64,000 bases of DNA from positions 1,024,299 through 1,088,298 of the forward strand of contig NZ_JH994111.1 of NCBI RefSeq assembly GCF_000316195.1, given 5' to 3'. Position numbers and translations under genes: made by a program. The notes beneath the pieces are model-generated. The model made no database searches, had not been told where the DNA came from, and worked only from the letters and a program-made list of their open reading frames with translations. Position 1 is the first letter of the stretch. Each line of letters opens with the position of its first letter. The DNA comes from Brachyspira hampsonii 30446 (lineage in GTDB: Bacteria; Spirochaetota; Brachyspiria; Brachyspirales; Brachyspiraceae). Of this stretch, positions 27,328-36,888 are shown piece by piece.

Positions 27328-30297
27328 ATGAGCGATGTAATGACACCCATTCCTTTCGGAAATCTTATGAATTGGGTTTTGGAAGAGAAAAAGACAGGTA
27401 AAGTATTTGGTATTTCAAGAGCTTTTAAAGCTGATAAATCTAAATATTATGAAATTTTTGGAAGAAAATTAGAAACACCAATAGGACCAGCTGCAGGACC
27501 TCATACTCAGTTAGCACAGAACATAATAGCTGCATACTATACAGGAAGCAGATTCTTTGAGCTTAAAACGGTGCAGAAAATGGACGGAGAGGAATTAAGC
27601 AAATGCGTTGCTAAGCCTTGTATAGCTGCTAATGATGAATGTTATAACTGCGAATGGTCAACAGAGCTTTATGTACCTCAGGCTTTTGATGAGTATGTTA
27701 AGGCTTGGGTGGTTTTAAAAGTTATAGCTAAAGAATGGGACTTAGGAGATATGGACGGTTTTCAGTTTAATATGTCTGTAGGATATGATTATGAAGGCAT
27801 TAAACTAGAAAAGATTGATAATTTTATTGAAGGCTTAAAAGACGCTTCTAATACTCCTATATTTAAAGAATGTATACAGTGGCTTAATGATAATATTGAC
27901 AGATTCAAAAACTTCAAAAAAGAAGATATTGATAAAATTAATGCTGATGTATGTAATTCCGTTACTTTATCTACTCTTCATGGCTGTCCTCCTACTGAAA
28001 TAGAAAAAATCGCTTCTTATTTAATCACAGAAAAAAAATTAAATACTTTTGTTAAATGCAATCCTACACTTTTGGGTTATGAATATGCTAGAAAGACTTT
28101 AGATGAAATGGGTTATGATTATATATCATTTACCGATTTTCACTTTAAAGACGATTTGCAGTACAGCGATGCAGTTCCAATGCTTCAAAGACTTCAAAAA
28201 TTGGCTTCTGATAATTCTCTTTTATTTGGGGTTAAAATTACTAATACATTCCCAGTGGATGTTAAGCAGAAAGAACTTCCTTCTGAAGAGATGTATATGT
28301 CTGGAAAATCTTTATTCCCTCTTTCTATGACAGTTGCTTCAAGATTGAGTAAAGATTTTGACGGAAAATTAAGAATATCATACTCTGGCGGATGTGATTA
28401 TTTCAATATTAATGATGTTATAGATGCAGGAATTTGGCCTGTAACCATCGCTACTACTTTATTAAAAACAGGCGGTTATCAAAGAACAGAACAAATAGCT
28501 AAAAATCTTAAAGAATATAAACCATTTACAAAAGTTGATGTTTCTAAAGCTGAAAAAATAGTTGAAGCAAGCAAAAGAGATAAACATCATATTAAACCTA
28601 TTAAACCTCTTGCAAGCAGAAAAATTAAGAAAAAAGTACCTTTAGTAGACTGCTATACTGCACCTTGTATGGAAACTTGCCCTATAAATCAAGACCTCAC
28701 TACTTATATAAGACTTAATGCTGAAGGCAAATATGATGAATCTTTCAAAGTTATTATAGAAAAAAATGCTATGCCTTTTGCCACAGGTATATTATGTCCT
28801 CATACTTGTATGGATACTTGTACTAGACAATTCTATGAAGAGCCTGTAAGTATAAGAGCATGCAAATTAGATGCTGCCAGAGCTGGTTATAAAAATGTTA
28901 TATCCACTTTAAAACCTGCTGCTCCTATAGGAAAAAAAGCTGGTATTATAGGGGCTGGACCTGCTGGACTTTCTGCGGCATTCTTCTTGGCTCGTGCTGG
29001 GGTAGAAGTTACAGTATTTGATAAGAGGGAAAAAGCTGGCGGAGTTGTTTCTAATATTATACCTAATTTTAGAATAACAGCTGAAGAGATTGGAAATGAT
29101 GTGAGTTTATGCACACAAATGGGAGTAAAATTTGAACTTGGAAAAGAGATAAAAGATATAAAAGAGTTTGCTAAAAATTATGATTATACTGTTGTTTGTA
29201 TAGGTGCTCATAAAAACATGCCTTTGAAACTTGAAGCTGGAGAATCTATCAATGCACTTAAATTCTTAGAAGAGTTCAATAAAACTAACGGAAATGTTAA
29301 TTTAGGAGAAGATGTAGTAGTTATAGGAGGCGGTAATACTGCTATGGATGCTGCCCGTGCTGCTAAGAAAAATAAAGGTGTTAAAAATGTAAGACTAGTT
29401 TATAGAAGAACTAAAAGATATATGCCTGCTTTAGAAGAAGAGCTTAAAGAGGCTTTAGAAGACGGTGTTGAGTTTATGGAATTATTAGCACCTGTTAAAG
29501 TTGAAAACGGAAAACTTTTATGTAAGAAAATGGAATTATCAGATTACGATGAAAAAGGAAGAAGAAATGTTGTTGAAACTAATGAAACAGTAGAAGTTCC
29601 TGCAAGTACAGTTATAGCTTCTATAGGAGAGCAGATTGAGTCTGAGTTCTATAAATCTAACGGCATAGAAGTTGATGACAGAGGAAGACCAAAATGCAAT
29701 TCCAACAATGAATCATCTCTCAAAAATGTTTATATAGCTGGAGACGGACTTTACGGGGCTGCTACTATAGTTGAGGCTATAAGAGATGCTAAAGTTCTTT
29801 CTGAAGCTATATTGGGAAAAGCAGTTGCTCCTGATTTGCCTTCTGTTTCTACTGAAGAGATTTCTTACAGCAAAAAAGGTAATTTGAAAGAAGTATCAAA
29901 AGAACCTGAAGCTAACAGATGTTTAACATGCGACTATATATGCGAAAGCTGTGCTGAGGTTTGTCCTAACAGAGCGAATATATCAGTTAAAGTTGACGGA
30001 CATGCTAAAATATCACAGATTATACATGTTGATTATATGTGTAATGAATGCGGAAACTGTGAAACATTCTGTCCTTATAGTTCTGCTCCTTATAAAGATA
30101 AGTTTACATTATTTGCTACTGAGGCAGATATGAAAGATTCTAAAAATGATGGTTTCTTATTCTTAGATAAAGATGGTAATGCTAAACTTAGAATAGACGG
30201 AAAAGAAGAATCTTATAAAGTTGGCGGAAATAAAAATGGTGTTTACACTATAGTAGATAGTGTATTTAATAATTATAAATATTTAATATTAAAATAA
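27328..30297 (+). CDS. ygfK: YgfK iron-sulfur flavoprotein (putative selenate reductase)
   Basis: This 989-residue protein has the full YgfK layout. An N-terminal dihydroorotate dehydrogenase-like region spans about residues 1-420. A GltD-like flavoprotein follows, with a cysteine-rich segment near 450-520, an FAD loop GAGPAG near 545 and an NAD(P) loop GGGNTAMD near 667. C-terminal iron-sulfur ligands are at C865, C868, C872, C875, C879 and at C905, C908, C911, C915. Annotated as selenate reductase, it is now linked to reductive purine and urate breakdown, as an electron-transfer partner of the molybdenum hydroxylase. It sits between ssnA and the Se-type xanthine dehydrogenase, with a ggagg site. 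Confidence 0.93.
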   Translation: MSDVMTPIPFGNLMNWVLEEKKTGKVFGISRAFKADKSKYYEIFGRKLETPIGPAAGPHTQLAQNIIAAYYTGSRFFELKTVQKMDGEELSKCVAKPCIAANDECYNCEWSTELYVPQAFDEYVKAWVVLKVIAKEWDLGDMDGFQFNMSVGYDYEGIKLEKIDNFIEGLKDASNTPIFKECIQWLNDNIDRFKNFKKEDIDKINADVCNSVTLSTLHGCPPTEIEKIASYLITEKKLNTFVKCNPTLLGYEYARKTLDEMGYDYISFTDFHFKDDLQYSDAVPMLQRLQKLASDNSLLFGVKITNTFPVDVKQKELPSEEMYMSGKSLFPLSMTVASRLSKDFDGKLRISYSGGCDYFNINDVIDAGIWPVTIATTLLKTGGYQRTEQIAKNLKEYKPFTKVDVSKAEKIVEASKRDKHHIKPIKPLASRKIKKKVPLVDCYTAPCMETCPINQDLTTYIRLNAEGKYDESFKVIIEKNAMPFATGILCPHTCMDTCTRQFYEEPVSIRACKLDAARAGYKNVISTLKPAAPIGKKAGIIGAGPAGLSAAFFLARAGVEVTVFDKREKAGGVVSNIIPNFRITAEEIGNDVSLCTQMGVKFELGKEIKDIKEFAKNYDYTVVCIGAHKNMPLKLEAGESINALKFLEEFNKTNGNVNLGEDVVVIGGGNTAMDAARAAKKNKGVKNVRLVYRRTKRYMPALEEELKEALEDGVEFMELLAPVKVENGKLLCKKMELSDYDEKGRRNVVETNETVEVPASTVIASIGEQIESEFYKSNGIEVDDRGRPKCNSNNESSLKNVYIAGDGLYGAATIVEAIRDAKVLSEAILGKAVAPDLPSVSTEEISYSKKGNLKEVSKEPEANRCLTCDYICESCAEVCPNRANISVKVDGHAKISQIIHVDYMCNECGNCETFCPYSSAPYKDKFTLFATEADMKDSKNDGFLFLDKDGNAKLRIDGKEESYKVGGNKNGVYTIVDSVFNNYKYLILK

Positions 30298-30321
30298 TTG
30301 AATTTATATTGATTATCATGT

Positions 30322-30363
30322 AACATAACAGTGAGATATATAATTTCATTGTTATGTTTGTTT
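30322..30363 (+). terminator. Hairpin between ygfK and the Se-type xanthine dehydrogenase
   Basis: aacataacagtga (30322-30334) pairs with ttcattgttatgtt (30345-30358), with a G-T pair, followed by a T-rich stretch. It looks like a terminator or attenuator within an otherwise co-directional gene set. Confidence 0.6.
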
Positions 30364-30390
30364 TGTAATTAAAAAACGGAGGTATTTTAT

Positions 30391-32964
30391 ATGGGAGAGA
30401 ATGTCAATATTATTATCAATGGCAAAGAAATGAGTTTTGACTCAGACAGAAAATTAATGGATGTTCTTAGAAATGACTGCAAGTGCAAATCTGTGAAAGA
30501 CGGATGTTCTGAAGGAGCTTGCGGAACTTGTACTGTTTTGATAGATGGAAAACCAACTAAAGCATGTATACAAACTATAGGAAGACTTCAGGGAAAAAGT
30601 GTTCAGACTATAGAAGGATTTACTCAAAGAGAAAAAGATGTTTATTCTTATGCTTTTGCTGTATGCGGTGCTGTTCAATGCGGATTCTGTATACCGGGTA
30701 TGGTTATATGTGCTAAGGGATTGATAGATAAAAATAATAATCCTACAAGAACTGAAATAACTGCGGCTATAAAAAATAATATTTGCAGATGTACAGGATA
30801 CAAAAAAATCATTGATGCTGTAGAATTAGCAGCTAAAATGATAAGAGAAAACATTGATGTTAAAGATTATAAAGGAAAGGTAAAATTAGGCGACAGAAAT
30901 ATTGCAAGAGTAGATGCTAAGGAAAAAGCTTTAGGTACAGGTGAATACTGCGACGATGTTGAAATAGATGGTATGCTTTATGGTGTTGCTGTTAGAACTA
31001 AATATCCTAGAGCCAAAATATTAAAAATAGATATAAGCGAAGCAAAAGCATTAAAAGGTGTAGTTGATGTTATAACAGCTAAAGATTTACCGGGTGCTAA
31101 AAAAATAGGTCATATTTTCCATGACTGGGACGTGCTTATAGGTGAGGGCGAAGTTACAAGATTTATAGCTGATGGACTAGCTTTGATTGTTGCAGAAGAT
31201 GAAGACACTGCTAAAAAGGCTAGGGATTTAGTAAAAGTAGAATATGAAGAGCTTCCTTTAGTGAAAAATCCAGAAGAGGCTATGAAAGCAGATGCTCCTT
31301 TAGTTCATGAAGAGCGAGAAAGCAATTTACTTACTCATGAAAGATTAGTTAAAGGAAATGCTGATGAGGTAATAGCAAAATCAAAATATAAAGTTACAAG
31401 GCATTATGAACTACCTTGGACAGAGCATGCCTTTATGGAAGCTGAAGTTGCTATTGCTATGCCTTTTAATGAAGACGGAATTTTTATATATTCAAGCGAT
31501 CAAAGTGTATATGATACTAAAAGAGAAGTTTCTATGGCTTTGGGAATAGAGCCTGATAAGGTTGTAGTAGAAAATAAATATGTAGGCGGTGGTTTCGGCG
31601 GTAAGGAAGATATGAGTGTTCAGCATTATGCTGCAATAATGGCATACAGAACAAAGAGACCTGTTAAGTTTAAACTTACAAGACAGGAAAGTATTAATTG
31701 GCATCCTAAACGCCACCCTATGAGTATAGATATGACAACTGCCTGTGATGAAAATGGTATACTTACTGCTATGAAAGCTACTTTAATTACGGATGCAGGT
31801 GCTTATGCTTCTTTATCTGGTCCTGTACTTCAAAGAGCTTGTACTCATGCTGCTGGTCCTTATAATTATCAGGTTATAGATATAGAAGGTAAATCTTTCT
31901 ATACTAATAATCCTCCTACAGGACCATTTAGAGGTTTTGGTGTTCCTCAATCTTGTTTTGCTACAGAAATGAATATAAACTTACTTGCTGAGATGTGCGG
32001 TTTGGATCCTTGGGAGATAAGATATAGAAATGCTATTCGTCCTGGTCAGATACTTCCTAATTATCAAATAGCTGATGAGGCTACAGGTCTTATTGAAACT
32101 TTAGAAGCTGTTAAAGATGAATTTTATAATAATAAAAATGTAGGCATAGCATGCGGATTTAAAAACTCTGGTGTTGGTATGGGACTTCCAGATACAGGAA
32201 GAGTTCGTGTGGTTGTAGAAAATGAAAAAGTACATGTATATTCTGCTGCTTCTTGCATAGGGCAGGGTATTGCTACCGTACTTTATCAGATAGCAGGAGA
32301 GACTCTTGATTTGAATGATGATGAGATAATAGTTCATCAGCCTAATACAGCTACCTCTCCAGATTCTGGTACTACTTCAGGATCAAGGCAGACACTCATT
32401 ACAGGTGAGGCTTGTAAAAGAGCATGTGAGGATCTTAAAAAAGAGCTTGATAAAGGAAAAACTTTAAAAGATTTGGAAGGCAAAGAGTTTTATGGTGAAT
32501 GGCTTACTATAACTGATAAAATGGGTGTTGATAAGGAATATCCTATTTCGCATGTTGCTTATAGTTATGCTACTCAAGTATGTATTCTTAATGATGATGG
32601 AAGTATAAATAAAGTTATAGCAGCCCATGATATAGGAAGGGCTATTAACCCTATAGCTTTGGAAGGTCAGATTGAAGGCGGTGTTGTTATGTCTTTGGGT
32701 TATGCTCTTACAGAAAAATTCCCGCTTGAAAATTGCGTGCCTAAAGTGAAATTTGGTACATTAGGATTATTCAGAGCTGATAAAACTCCTGATGTAGAAA
32801 GTATAATTATAGAAAAACCAGGTGTTCCTTATGGTTACGGAGCTACTGGTATAGGCGAGATTTCTAGTATACCTACTGCTCCTGCTGTTGCTTTAGCATA
32901 TTACAAATTTAATGGTGAGTTCCAAACAGAACTTCCGCTTAAAAATACTCCTTATTCAAAATAA
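30391..32964 (+). CDS. xdhD: Selenium-dependent-type xanthine dehydrogenase (fused Fe-S and Mo subunits)
   Basis: This 857-residue molybdenum hydroxylase joins an N-terminal two-cluster [2Fe-2S] domain to the Mo-pterin catalytic domain. The first cluster uses C39, C44, C47 and C59; the second lies in CGFCIPGM and CRCTGYKK. The catalytic part begins near residue 170, with GGGFGGKED, a GPFRGFG loop and the catalytic Glu in ATGIGE. This fused form with neighbouring YgfK, SsnA and YqeB is the selenium-dependent group, whose cofactor carries labile selenium rather than selenocysteine; no in-frame TGA is seen. It lacks its own FAD domain, so YgfK or XdhB must accept electrons. A strong ggagg site precedes the ATG. 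Confidence 0.92.
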   Translation: MGENVNIIINGKEMSFDSDRKLMDVLRNDCKCKSVKDGCSEGACGTCTVLIDGKPTKACIQTIGRLQGKSVQTIEGFTQREKDVYSYAFAVCGAVQCGFCIPGMVICAKGLIDKNNNPTRTEITAAIKNNICRCTGYKKIIDAVELAAKMIRENIDVKDYKGKVKLGDRNIARVDAKEKALGTGEYCDDVEIDGMLYGVAVRTKYPRAKILKIDISEAKALKGVVDVITAKDLPGAKKIGHIFHDWDVLIGEGEVTRFIADGLALIVAEDEDTAKKARDLVKVEYEELPLVKNPEEAMKADAPLVHEERESNLLTHERLVKGNADEVIAKSKYKVTRHYELPWTEHAFMEAEVAIAMPFNEDGIFIYSSDQSVYDTKREVSMALGIEPDKVVVENKYVGGGFGGKEDMSVQHYAAIMAYRTKRPVKFKLTRQESINWHPKRHPMSIDMTTACDENGILTAMKATLITDAGAYASLSGPVLQRACTHAAGPYNYQVIDIEGKSFYTNNPPTGPFRGFGVPQSCFATEMNINLLAEMCGLDPWEIRYRNAIRPGQILPNYQIADEATGLIETLEAVKDEFYNNKNVGIACGFKNSGVGMGLPDTGRVRVVVENEKVHVYSAASCIGQGIATVLYQIAGETLDLNDDEIIVHQPNTATSPDSGTTSGSRQTLITGEACKRACEDLKKELDKGKTLKDLEGKEFYGEWLTITDKMGVDKEYPISHVAYSYATQVCILNDDGSINKVIAAHDIGRAINPIALEGQIEGGVVMSLGYALTEKFPLENCVPKVKFGTLGLFRADKTPDVESIIIEKPGVPYGYGATGIGEISSIPTAPAVALAYYKFNGEFQTELPLKNTPYSK

Positions 32965-32970
32965 TTTATT

Positions 32971-33798
32971 ATGAGTTTATTTAATGATGAACTTGTAATT
33001 ATAAGAGGGGCTGGAGATTTAGCTACTGGTATTGTGTATTCTTTATATAAGGCTCATTTTAAGATTATATTATTAGAAACACAATACCCCTCTTCAATTA
33101 GAAGAAAAGTAGCCTTATCTGAGGCTGTTTATGATGGTGTAAGCAGAGTTGAAGATATTGAAGCTGTTTTAGTGAAAAGCTATGAAGAAGCTCTTAATAT
33201 AGTTGCAGATAAAAATTATAGTAAGATACCTATTCTTATTGATCCTAATTGTGAAATATTAAATCATGTTGAGCCTGTATTTTTAATTGATGCGATAATA
33301 GCCAAAAAGAATTTAGGTACTAATAAATCTATGGCAAAATATACTATAGCATTAGGTCCCGGGTTTACAGCTGGTAAAGACTGTGATATTGTTATAGAAA
33401 CTATGCGAGGTCATAATCTTGGAAGAATGTATACCAAAGGCGAGGCAATACCAAACACAGGAATACCGGGAAATATAGGCGGAAAAGAGTCTGAAAGGGT
33501 AATACATGCAAGTGCTGATGGTATTATTGAAAACATAAAAAATATAGGCGATTTTGTAAGAGAAAAAGAAGTTATAGCATATATAAACAATAATAACCAA
33601 AAAATAGAAGTGCTTGCTAGTTTTGACGGTCTTTTGAGAGGCATCATAAAAGATGGTTTTAAAGTGCATAAGGGCTTAAAAATAGCGGATATTGATCCTA
33701 GAAAATCTGAATATAATAATTGTTTTACCATTTCTGATAAGGCTAGAAATTTGGGAGGTGCTGTGCTTACTGCTATGATGTATTTATATAATAAATAA
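32971..33798 (+). CDS. yqeB: YqeB, selenium-dependent molybdenum hydroxylase maturation protein
   Basis: This 275-residue protein matches YqeB, an accessory protein of selenium-dependent molybdenum hydroxylases and related to XdhC/CoxI maturation factors. It starts with a nucleotide-binding-like IIRGAGDLATG loop and carries the ALGPGFTAG and GKESERVIHA segments. It is thought to help put selenium on the molybdenum cofactor. It begins six bases after the dehydrogenase gene with no visible ribosome binding site, so it is probably translated by coupling. A shared terminator follows at 33797. Its partners, YqeC and MocA, are fused in one gene at 13893. Confidence 0.9.
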   Translation: MSLFNDELVIIRGAGDLATGIVYSLYKAHFKIILLETQYPSSIRRKVALSEAVYDGVSRVEDIEAVLVKSYEEALNIVADKNYSKIPILIDPNCEILNHVEPVFLIDAIIAKKNLGTNKSMAKYTIALGPGFTAGKDCDIVIETMRGHNLGRMYTKGEAIPNTGIPGNIGGKESERVIHASADGIIENIKNIGDFVREKEVIAYINNNNQKIEVLASFDGLLRGIIKDGFKVHKGLKIADIDPRKSEYNNCFTISDKARNLGGAVLTAMMYLYNK

Positions 33799-33832
33799 AA
33801 GGCTTAACTTATTATATTTAAGAAAGCCTTTT
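33797..33832. terminator. Bidirectional terminator after yqeB and rnr
   Basis: aaaaggctt (33797-33805) pairs with aagcctttt (33824-33832), giving A- and T-run ends on both strands. It separates the converging yqeB and RNase R genes. Confidence 0.8.
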
Positions 33833-33850
33833 ATATCAATTAATTAAATA

Positions 33851-35836
33851 TTATCTTCTCTTTTTTGATTTCTTTTTTCTATCTCTTCTGTCTTTTGATC
33901 CTCTTTTTCTATCTTTAGATGATTTATGAGATTTTCTTGAATATATTTCTTTTTTATTTTTTTTCTTCTTTAAAAAATCCCTGCTGTCTATTATATCTCT
34001 GTCATCAAAACTATTATCAAATTCGCTTGCTGGTATAAAATCAATGAATAATTCTTTAATATCAACCTTATAAACTACTATTCTTATTCTGTCTCCTAAT
34101 GTGTACCATTTAGCATCTTCTTCGCTATATGCTGCCTGTTCATTTTCATCGTATCTGTAATGCGATTTTAATACTGCATATCTTATTAAGCCTTCTATTC
34201 CTCTGTCTTCTATTTCAACAAATATTCCAAAATTTGTAACACCGCTTATTATTCCGTTATATTCATTTCCTACTTTATCTTTCATAAATCTTGCAGCTTT
34301 TACCTTTGCTAAACTTCTCTCGCATTCAACTGCAACTCTTTCTGTTTTTGAACACCACTGTGCAGAGTTAATGTAAAACTGCTGCATAGTAGGTTTTAAA
34401 TTATTTATACCTTCTAATGAAAGTTTTAAAAGTCTATGAGTAAGCAAATCAGTATATCTTCTTATAGGCGAAGTGAAATGAGTGTAGTATTCAAAACCAA
34501 GACCGAAATGACCTATATTATTAACATCGTATATAGCCTGTTTCATAGAACGAAGGAGTAGGGTAAGAAGTAATTTTTCGTCTGGCTTTCCCATTATAGA
34601 CTGTATAAATGAATGAAAATCCAAATTGCCGTCTGCATCTTTTGTAAGTCTGTAGCCTCTGTTAAATGCTATTCTTGTGAAAGTATCAAGCTTTTCCATG
34701 TCAGGACTGTCATGCACTCTGTAAATAGAGCCTTTTATATTTTTTAATTTTTTAGCCACTTCGCAGTTGGCAATAAGCATCAATTCTTCTATTATCTTAT
34801 GAGTTTCTTTTCTCTCACCGATAAAAAAGTCTTTTGGGTTTCCTCCCTTATCTAATATTATCTGAGTTTCATTTAGATTAAACTCTATACTGCCGTTTTC
34901 TATTCTTTTTTGAAGAAGTATTTTTTTTACATCATCAGCATTTTTTAATAATTCTACAAGCCAATCTTCATCTTGTTCTATGCCGTCCAAAACATCTTGG
35001 GCATAGTCATAAGTTAATCTTCTGCTAGATTTTATAACGCTTTTATGAAAAGTGCTTTCTTTAATATTGCCTTTATTATCTATAGTTACAAATACCGTCA
35101 TTGTAAATCTGCTTACACCTTCATTTAAAGAACATATACCGTTTGAAAGTTCATGCGGAAACATCGGATAAACTGTATCTATCAAATAAACACTATTTCC
35201 TCTTTTTCTCGCTTCTCTGTCTAAAGCACTTCCCATAACCACAAAATGACTTACATCAGCAATATGAATGCCTAATTTATATCCGTCATTTAATTTTTCT
35301 ATACTTATAGCATCGTCAAAATCCTTTGAATCTGCTCCGTCTATTGTTACAGTTTTTATGTTTCTCAAATCTATTCTGTCAAACTCTAATTCTACATTTT
35401 CCATACTGTCTGGTAAAAGTTTTGCCTCTTCCAAGCATTTTTTTGGGAAATCTGTTGGTACATTATAGGCTTTTGCTATTATATCGGCGTCTTTTTTGGC
35501 ATTGTTAATATCTACTTTTATTTCTGGTTTTGGTATGCTTGTTTTTTTACTAGACTTTTCATCTTTTTTAGTATTTCTTCTGTCTCTTTTACTTTCTGAT
35601 GTGCTATTTACTTTTTCAGATGATTTTCTTAATTCTCTTTCTAAATATACTCTTCCCTCATTGGTAAGTTTTAGTATATTAGATTTTTTCATTACTAGTC
35701 CCATAGAAACTGACTTTTGAAGTATTTTATCAAACTTAAGTTTATCTTTTTTAGTTTCTACATATCTATTTTTGTATTCTGATATATCTAATTCTTTTTC
35801 TTTATTGATTCTTTTCAGAAATTTTATAACTTTCAT
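33851..35836 (-). CDS. rnr: RNase R/RNase II-family exoribonuclease, no cold-shock domains
   Basis: This 661-residue enzyme degrades RNA from the 3' end. The catalytic aspartates lie in DGADSKDFDDA at residues 166-175. The RNB domain and a C-terminal S1 RNA-binding domain (near GIISGVTNFGIFVEI) follow, and the last ~45 residues are very rich in Lys, Arg and Ser. Upstream of the catalytic core there is only a winged-helix-like start (about 1-70) and a Lys/Ser/Arg linker (about 70-110). The two cold-shock domains of classic RNase R are not recognisable. It is about 100 residues shorter on that side than E. coli RNase R. It lies downstream of tyrA on the same strand. Confidence 0.9.
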   Translation of the reverse strand: MKVIKFLKRINKEKELDISEYKNRYVETKKDKLKFDKILQKSVSMGLVMKKSNILKLTNEGRVYLERELRKSSEKVNSTSESKRDRRNTKKDEKSSKKTSIPKPEIKVDINNAKKDADIIAKAYNVPTDFPKKCLEEAKLLPDSMENVELEFDRIDLRNIKTVTIDGADSKDFDDAISIEKLNDGYKLGIHIADVSHFVVMGSALDREARKRGNSVYLIDTVYPMFPHELSNGICSLNEGVSRFTMTVFVTIDNKGNIKESTFHKSVIKSSRRLTYDYAQDVLDGIEQDEDWLVELLKNADDVKKILLQKRIENGSIEFNLNETQIILDKGGNPKDFFIGERKETHKIIEELMLIANCEVAKKLKNIKGSIYRVHDSPDMEKLDTFTRIAFNRGYRLTKDADGNLDFHSFIQSIMGKPDEKLLLTLLLRSMKQAIYDVNNIGHFGLGFEYYTHFTSPIRRYTDLLTHRLLKLSLEGINNLKPTMQQFYINSAQWCSKTERVAVECERSLAKVKAARFMKDKVGNEYNGIISGVTNFGIFVEIEDRGIEGLIRYAVLKSHYRYDENEQAAYSEEDAKWYTLGDRIRIVVYKVDIKELFIDFIPASEFDNSFDDRDIIDSRDFLKKKKNKKEIYSRKSHKSSKDRKRGSKDRRDRKKKSKKRR

Positions 35837-35981
35837 TTTTTATTATCCGAGGCAATTATTAATATTATTACATAAATAATATTATTTTATTATAGCAATA
35901 TTATTTATAATGTCAAATAGTAATATCTTTTTACATATTTTTAAATATACGGTTTTATTATTTAAGAAAGCATTTATTTTT

Positions 35982-36007
35982 TATGCCTCCTATTTTTAGG
36001 GGGCATA
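35982..36007. other. Stable hairpin between tyrA and rnr
   Basis: tatgcctcc (35982-35990) pairs with gggggcata (35999-36007) across an eight-base loop, one of the more GC-rich stems here. Neither strand has a T-run after it, so a standard terminator is uncertain. It may mark the end of tyrA or protect an RNA end. Confidence 0.45.
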
Positions 36008-36016
36008 CAATTAATC

Positions 36017-36865
36017 TTATTTTTTCTTTCTTTCAATCCATTCATTTTTTATTGTATTTGAATTATCCATTAATTTTTTTAACTCATCTCTGTTTTTATC
36101 TTTTAAAGCATATTTAAAATCATCTAGGCATTTTATATATTTATCTAAAGCATCGTATAAATAATCGCTGTTGTATAAAAATAATTCGCTCCACATATTA
36201 GAATCTATTGTACCTACTCTTGTATGATCTCCCAAGCTGTTTCCCTCAAAACCAAGTGAAGATAAAAAATGATCATGATTAACAATACCGCAGGCTATTA
36301 TATGCATAAGCTGACTTGTAAAAGCTATCATTTCATCATGTTTCTCAGCTGTTGATCTTATAATTTTAGAACAGCCTATATCCTTTGAGAGTTTTTCTAC
36401 TATTTTAATATCGCTTTCATTTGCATTTTCATTATTCACTATTATAGCATTTGAATTTTTGAATATAGTTTCAGAAGAGTTAATATATCCTCCCTTTTCT
36501 TTTCCTGCCATAGTATGAAGACCTATATATTTTTTATCTTTTGTATTATTAAAAATATCAGTCTTTACTCCGCAGAAATCTGAGAGTATTTTATTATCAT
36601 CAATTAAATGTTTATATTTACAAATAATATCTATTGCTATCAAAGGAAGTGTACATATCATAATGATGTCGGATAATTCAATAAGTTCTTTTATATTATC
36701 ATAATTAAAATATCCTTTTTCAATATATCCGTATTTTAAAGCTGATTGTATATTTTCTTTATTTGTATCTATGGCATATATATGATAATTTTGATTGCTT
36801 AGTTTTAATGCTTTTATTAAAGAGCCTCCCATTAATCCCATTCCGATAACTGTTATATTTGACAT
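36017..36865 (-). CDS. tyrA: Prephenate dehydrogenase
   Basis: This 282-residue enzyme makes 4-hydroxyphenylpyruvate from prephenate with NAD(P), a step in tyrosine synthesis. The N-terminal dinucleotide fold starts with GMGLMGGSL, and the catalytic region contains GLHTMAGKEKGG and SQLMHIIACG with their conserved histidines. There is no chorismate mutase domain or ACT domain, so it is the short, monofunctional form. The start has agaggtg upstream. It lies 23 bases after the NYN-LOTUS gene on the same strand, an unexpected partner for an amino acid gene. Confidence 0.9.
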   Translation of the reverse strand: MSNITVIGMGLMGGSLIKALKLSNQNYHIYAIDTNKENIQSALKYGYIEKGYFNYDNIKELIELSDIIMICTLPLIAIDIICKYKHLIDDNKILSDFCGVKTDIFNNTKDKKYIGLHTMAGKEKGGYINSSETIFKNSNAIIVNNENANESDIKIVEKLSKDIGCSKIIRSTAEKHDEMIAFTSQLMHIIACGIVNHDHFLSSLGFEGNSLGDHTRVGTIDSNMWSELFLYNSDYLYDALDKYIKCLDDFKYALKDKNRDELKKLMDNSNTIKNEWIERKKK

Positions 36866-36888
36866 ATTTCACCTCTGTATTATTTTTT

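Noticed and set aside
30391-32964. Selenocysteine in the selenium-type xanthine dehydrogenase
   Set aside because: No in-frame TGA occurs; this enzyme group uses a labile selenium in its cofactor, not selenocysteine.
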